DNA of 64,000 bases from Leptobrachium leishanense (lineage: Eukaryota > Chordata > Amphibia > Anura > Megophryidae), in the NCBI GenBank assembly GCA_009667805.1, contig CM019069.1, positions 99,669,204 through 99,733,203 of the forward strand, in the 5' to 3' direction. The notes under the pieces were generated by a model, which saw only the letters and a list, made by a program, of their open reading frames with translations, was not told the DNA's origin and searched no databases. A program made the position numbers and the translations under genes. How positions within the stretch are numbered: position 1 is the stretch's first letter; each line of letters starts with the position of its first letter. This document shows positions 63,818 through 64,000 of the stretch, piece by piece.

Positions 63818-63994
63818 TGTGTGTGTATATATATATATATATATCACGAGTATAGCAGTACGTAGTGATAACATTTTTATTGGGTTAACATTACATTTAA
63901 AAGACAAGCTTTCAAGAGTGTAACGCTCTTCTTCAGCTCTGGAAACTATACTGATCAGTGAAAGGTATCACTACGTACAGGTATACTCGTGATT
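63818..63994. repeat. TA microsatellite and short PLE-like palindrome
   Basis: (TA)n at 63818-63843 is followed by a 150-bp inverted repeat: ATCACGAGTATAGCAGTACG at 63843 and its near-inverse CGTACAGGTATACTCGTGAT ending at 63993. The centre holds a hammerhead-like motif (63902-63942). It looks like two terminal pieces of a PLE joined in inverted orientation, without a TSD that I can identify. Confidence 0.55.
63902..63942 (-). ncRNA. Hammerhead-like motif in a short palindrome
   Basis: On the minus strand CUGAAGA (fits CUGANGA), then AGAG-CGUUACA-CUCU as stem II, one U, GAAA, and the self-complementary AAGCUU followed by GUC. Both core boxes fit the hammerhead consensus. Stem I pairing is weak here, so folding and activity are uncertain. 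The layout parallels the motifs at 31552-31600 and 23198-23250. Confidence 0.45.
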
Positions 63995-64000
63995 TTGGCA

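Noticed and set aside
1..64000. tRNA, rRNA and other structural RNA genes
   Set aside because: No tRNA-like cloverleaf, 5S or snRNA sequence was recognised by eye on either strand; a tRNAscan or Rfam search would be decisive.

Overview
The window looks like intergenic or intronic DNA from a large, repeat-rich amphibian genome, most likely a frog. That is inferred from the mix of elements: Penelope-like elements (PLEs), several divergent L1 lineages, a T2/Kolobok-type MITE, TTAA piggyBac MITEs, hAT, Harbinger and Tc1 elements, and one CR1/jockey-type LINE. I recognise no host gene. The coding regions I can support all belong to mobile elements; only a few short exon-like pieces could be host sequence.

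Layout. 1-6.8 kb: a TTAA MITE end, then two 5'-truncated PLE copies head to head (a large palindrome). An L1 that kept ORF1 and the endonuclease but lost its reverse transcriptase is inserted in the right arm. 6.9-7.4 kb: Harbinger-type MITE. 7.97-23.98 kb: a five-level nest. A hAT element (level 1) holds a second hAT (level 2), which holds an inverted PLE pair (level 3), which holds a piggyBac with an intact 571-codon transposase (level 4), whose 3' region holds another copy of the level-1 hAT family (level 5). Each level is bounded by a target-site duplication (TSD) of the length expected for its class. 24-29 kb: L1 5' fragment, CA repeat, piggyBac MITE, and about 3 kb with nothing recognised. 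29-32.7 kb: a non-coding PLE with inverted ends, a hammerhead-ribozyme motif and a probable solo retroviral-type LTR. 33-37.8 kb: a solo LTR containing a hAT containing a Kolobok-type MITE, then another MITE hit by an L1 3' end. 38.7-42.2 kb: decayed L1, a solo LTR and a CR1-like reverse transcriptase. 42.3-43.5 kb: two MITEs and an LTR-like piece. 43.56-49.36 kb: a full-length minus-strand L1 with 15-bp TSDs and few lesions. 50.7-60.1 kb: a plus-strand L1 of another lineage, broken by a MITE, a non-autonomous L1-like retroposon, another MITE and a PLE palindrome. 60.1-64 kb: LTR pieces, a second copy of the retroposon, Tc1 remnants and two short PLE-like palindromes.

How the parts relate. 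The PLE loci share one architecture: a truncated inverted copy joined to a second copy, TSDs of 11-14 bp where visible, and, in three families, a hammerhead-like motif near the terminal repeat. The piggyBac transposase has all the residues expected for activity and its element has matching termini and TTAA sites, so it is the best candidate for a recently functional gene. All coordinates and alignments were read by eye; boundaries given as approximate may be off by a few to tens of bases.
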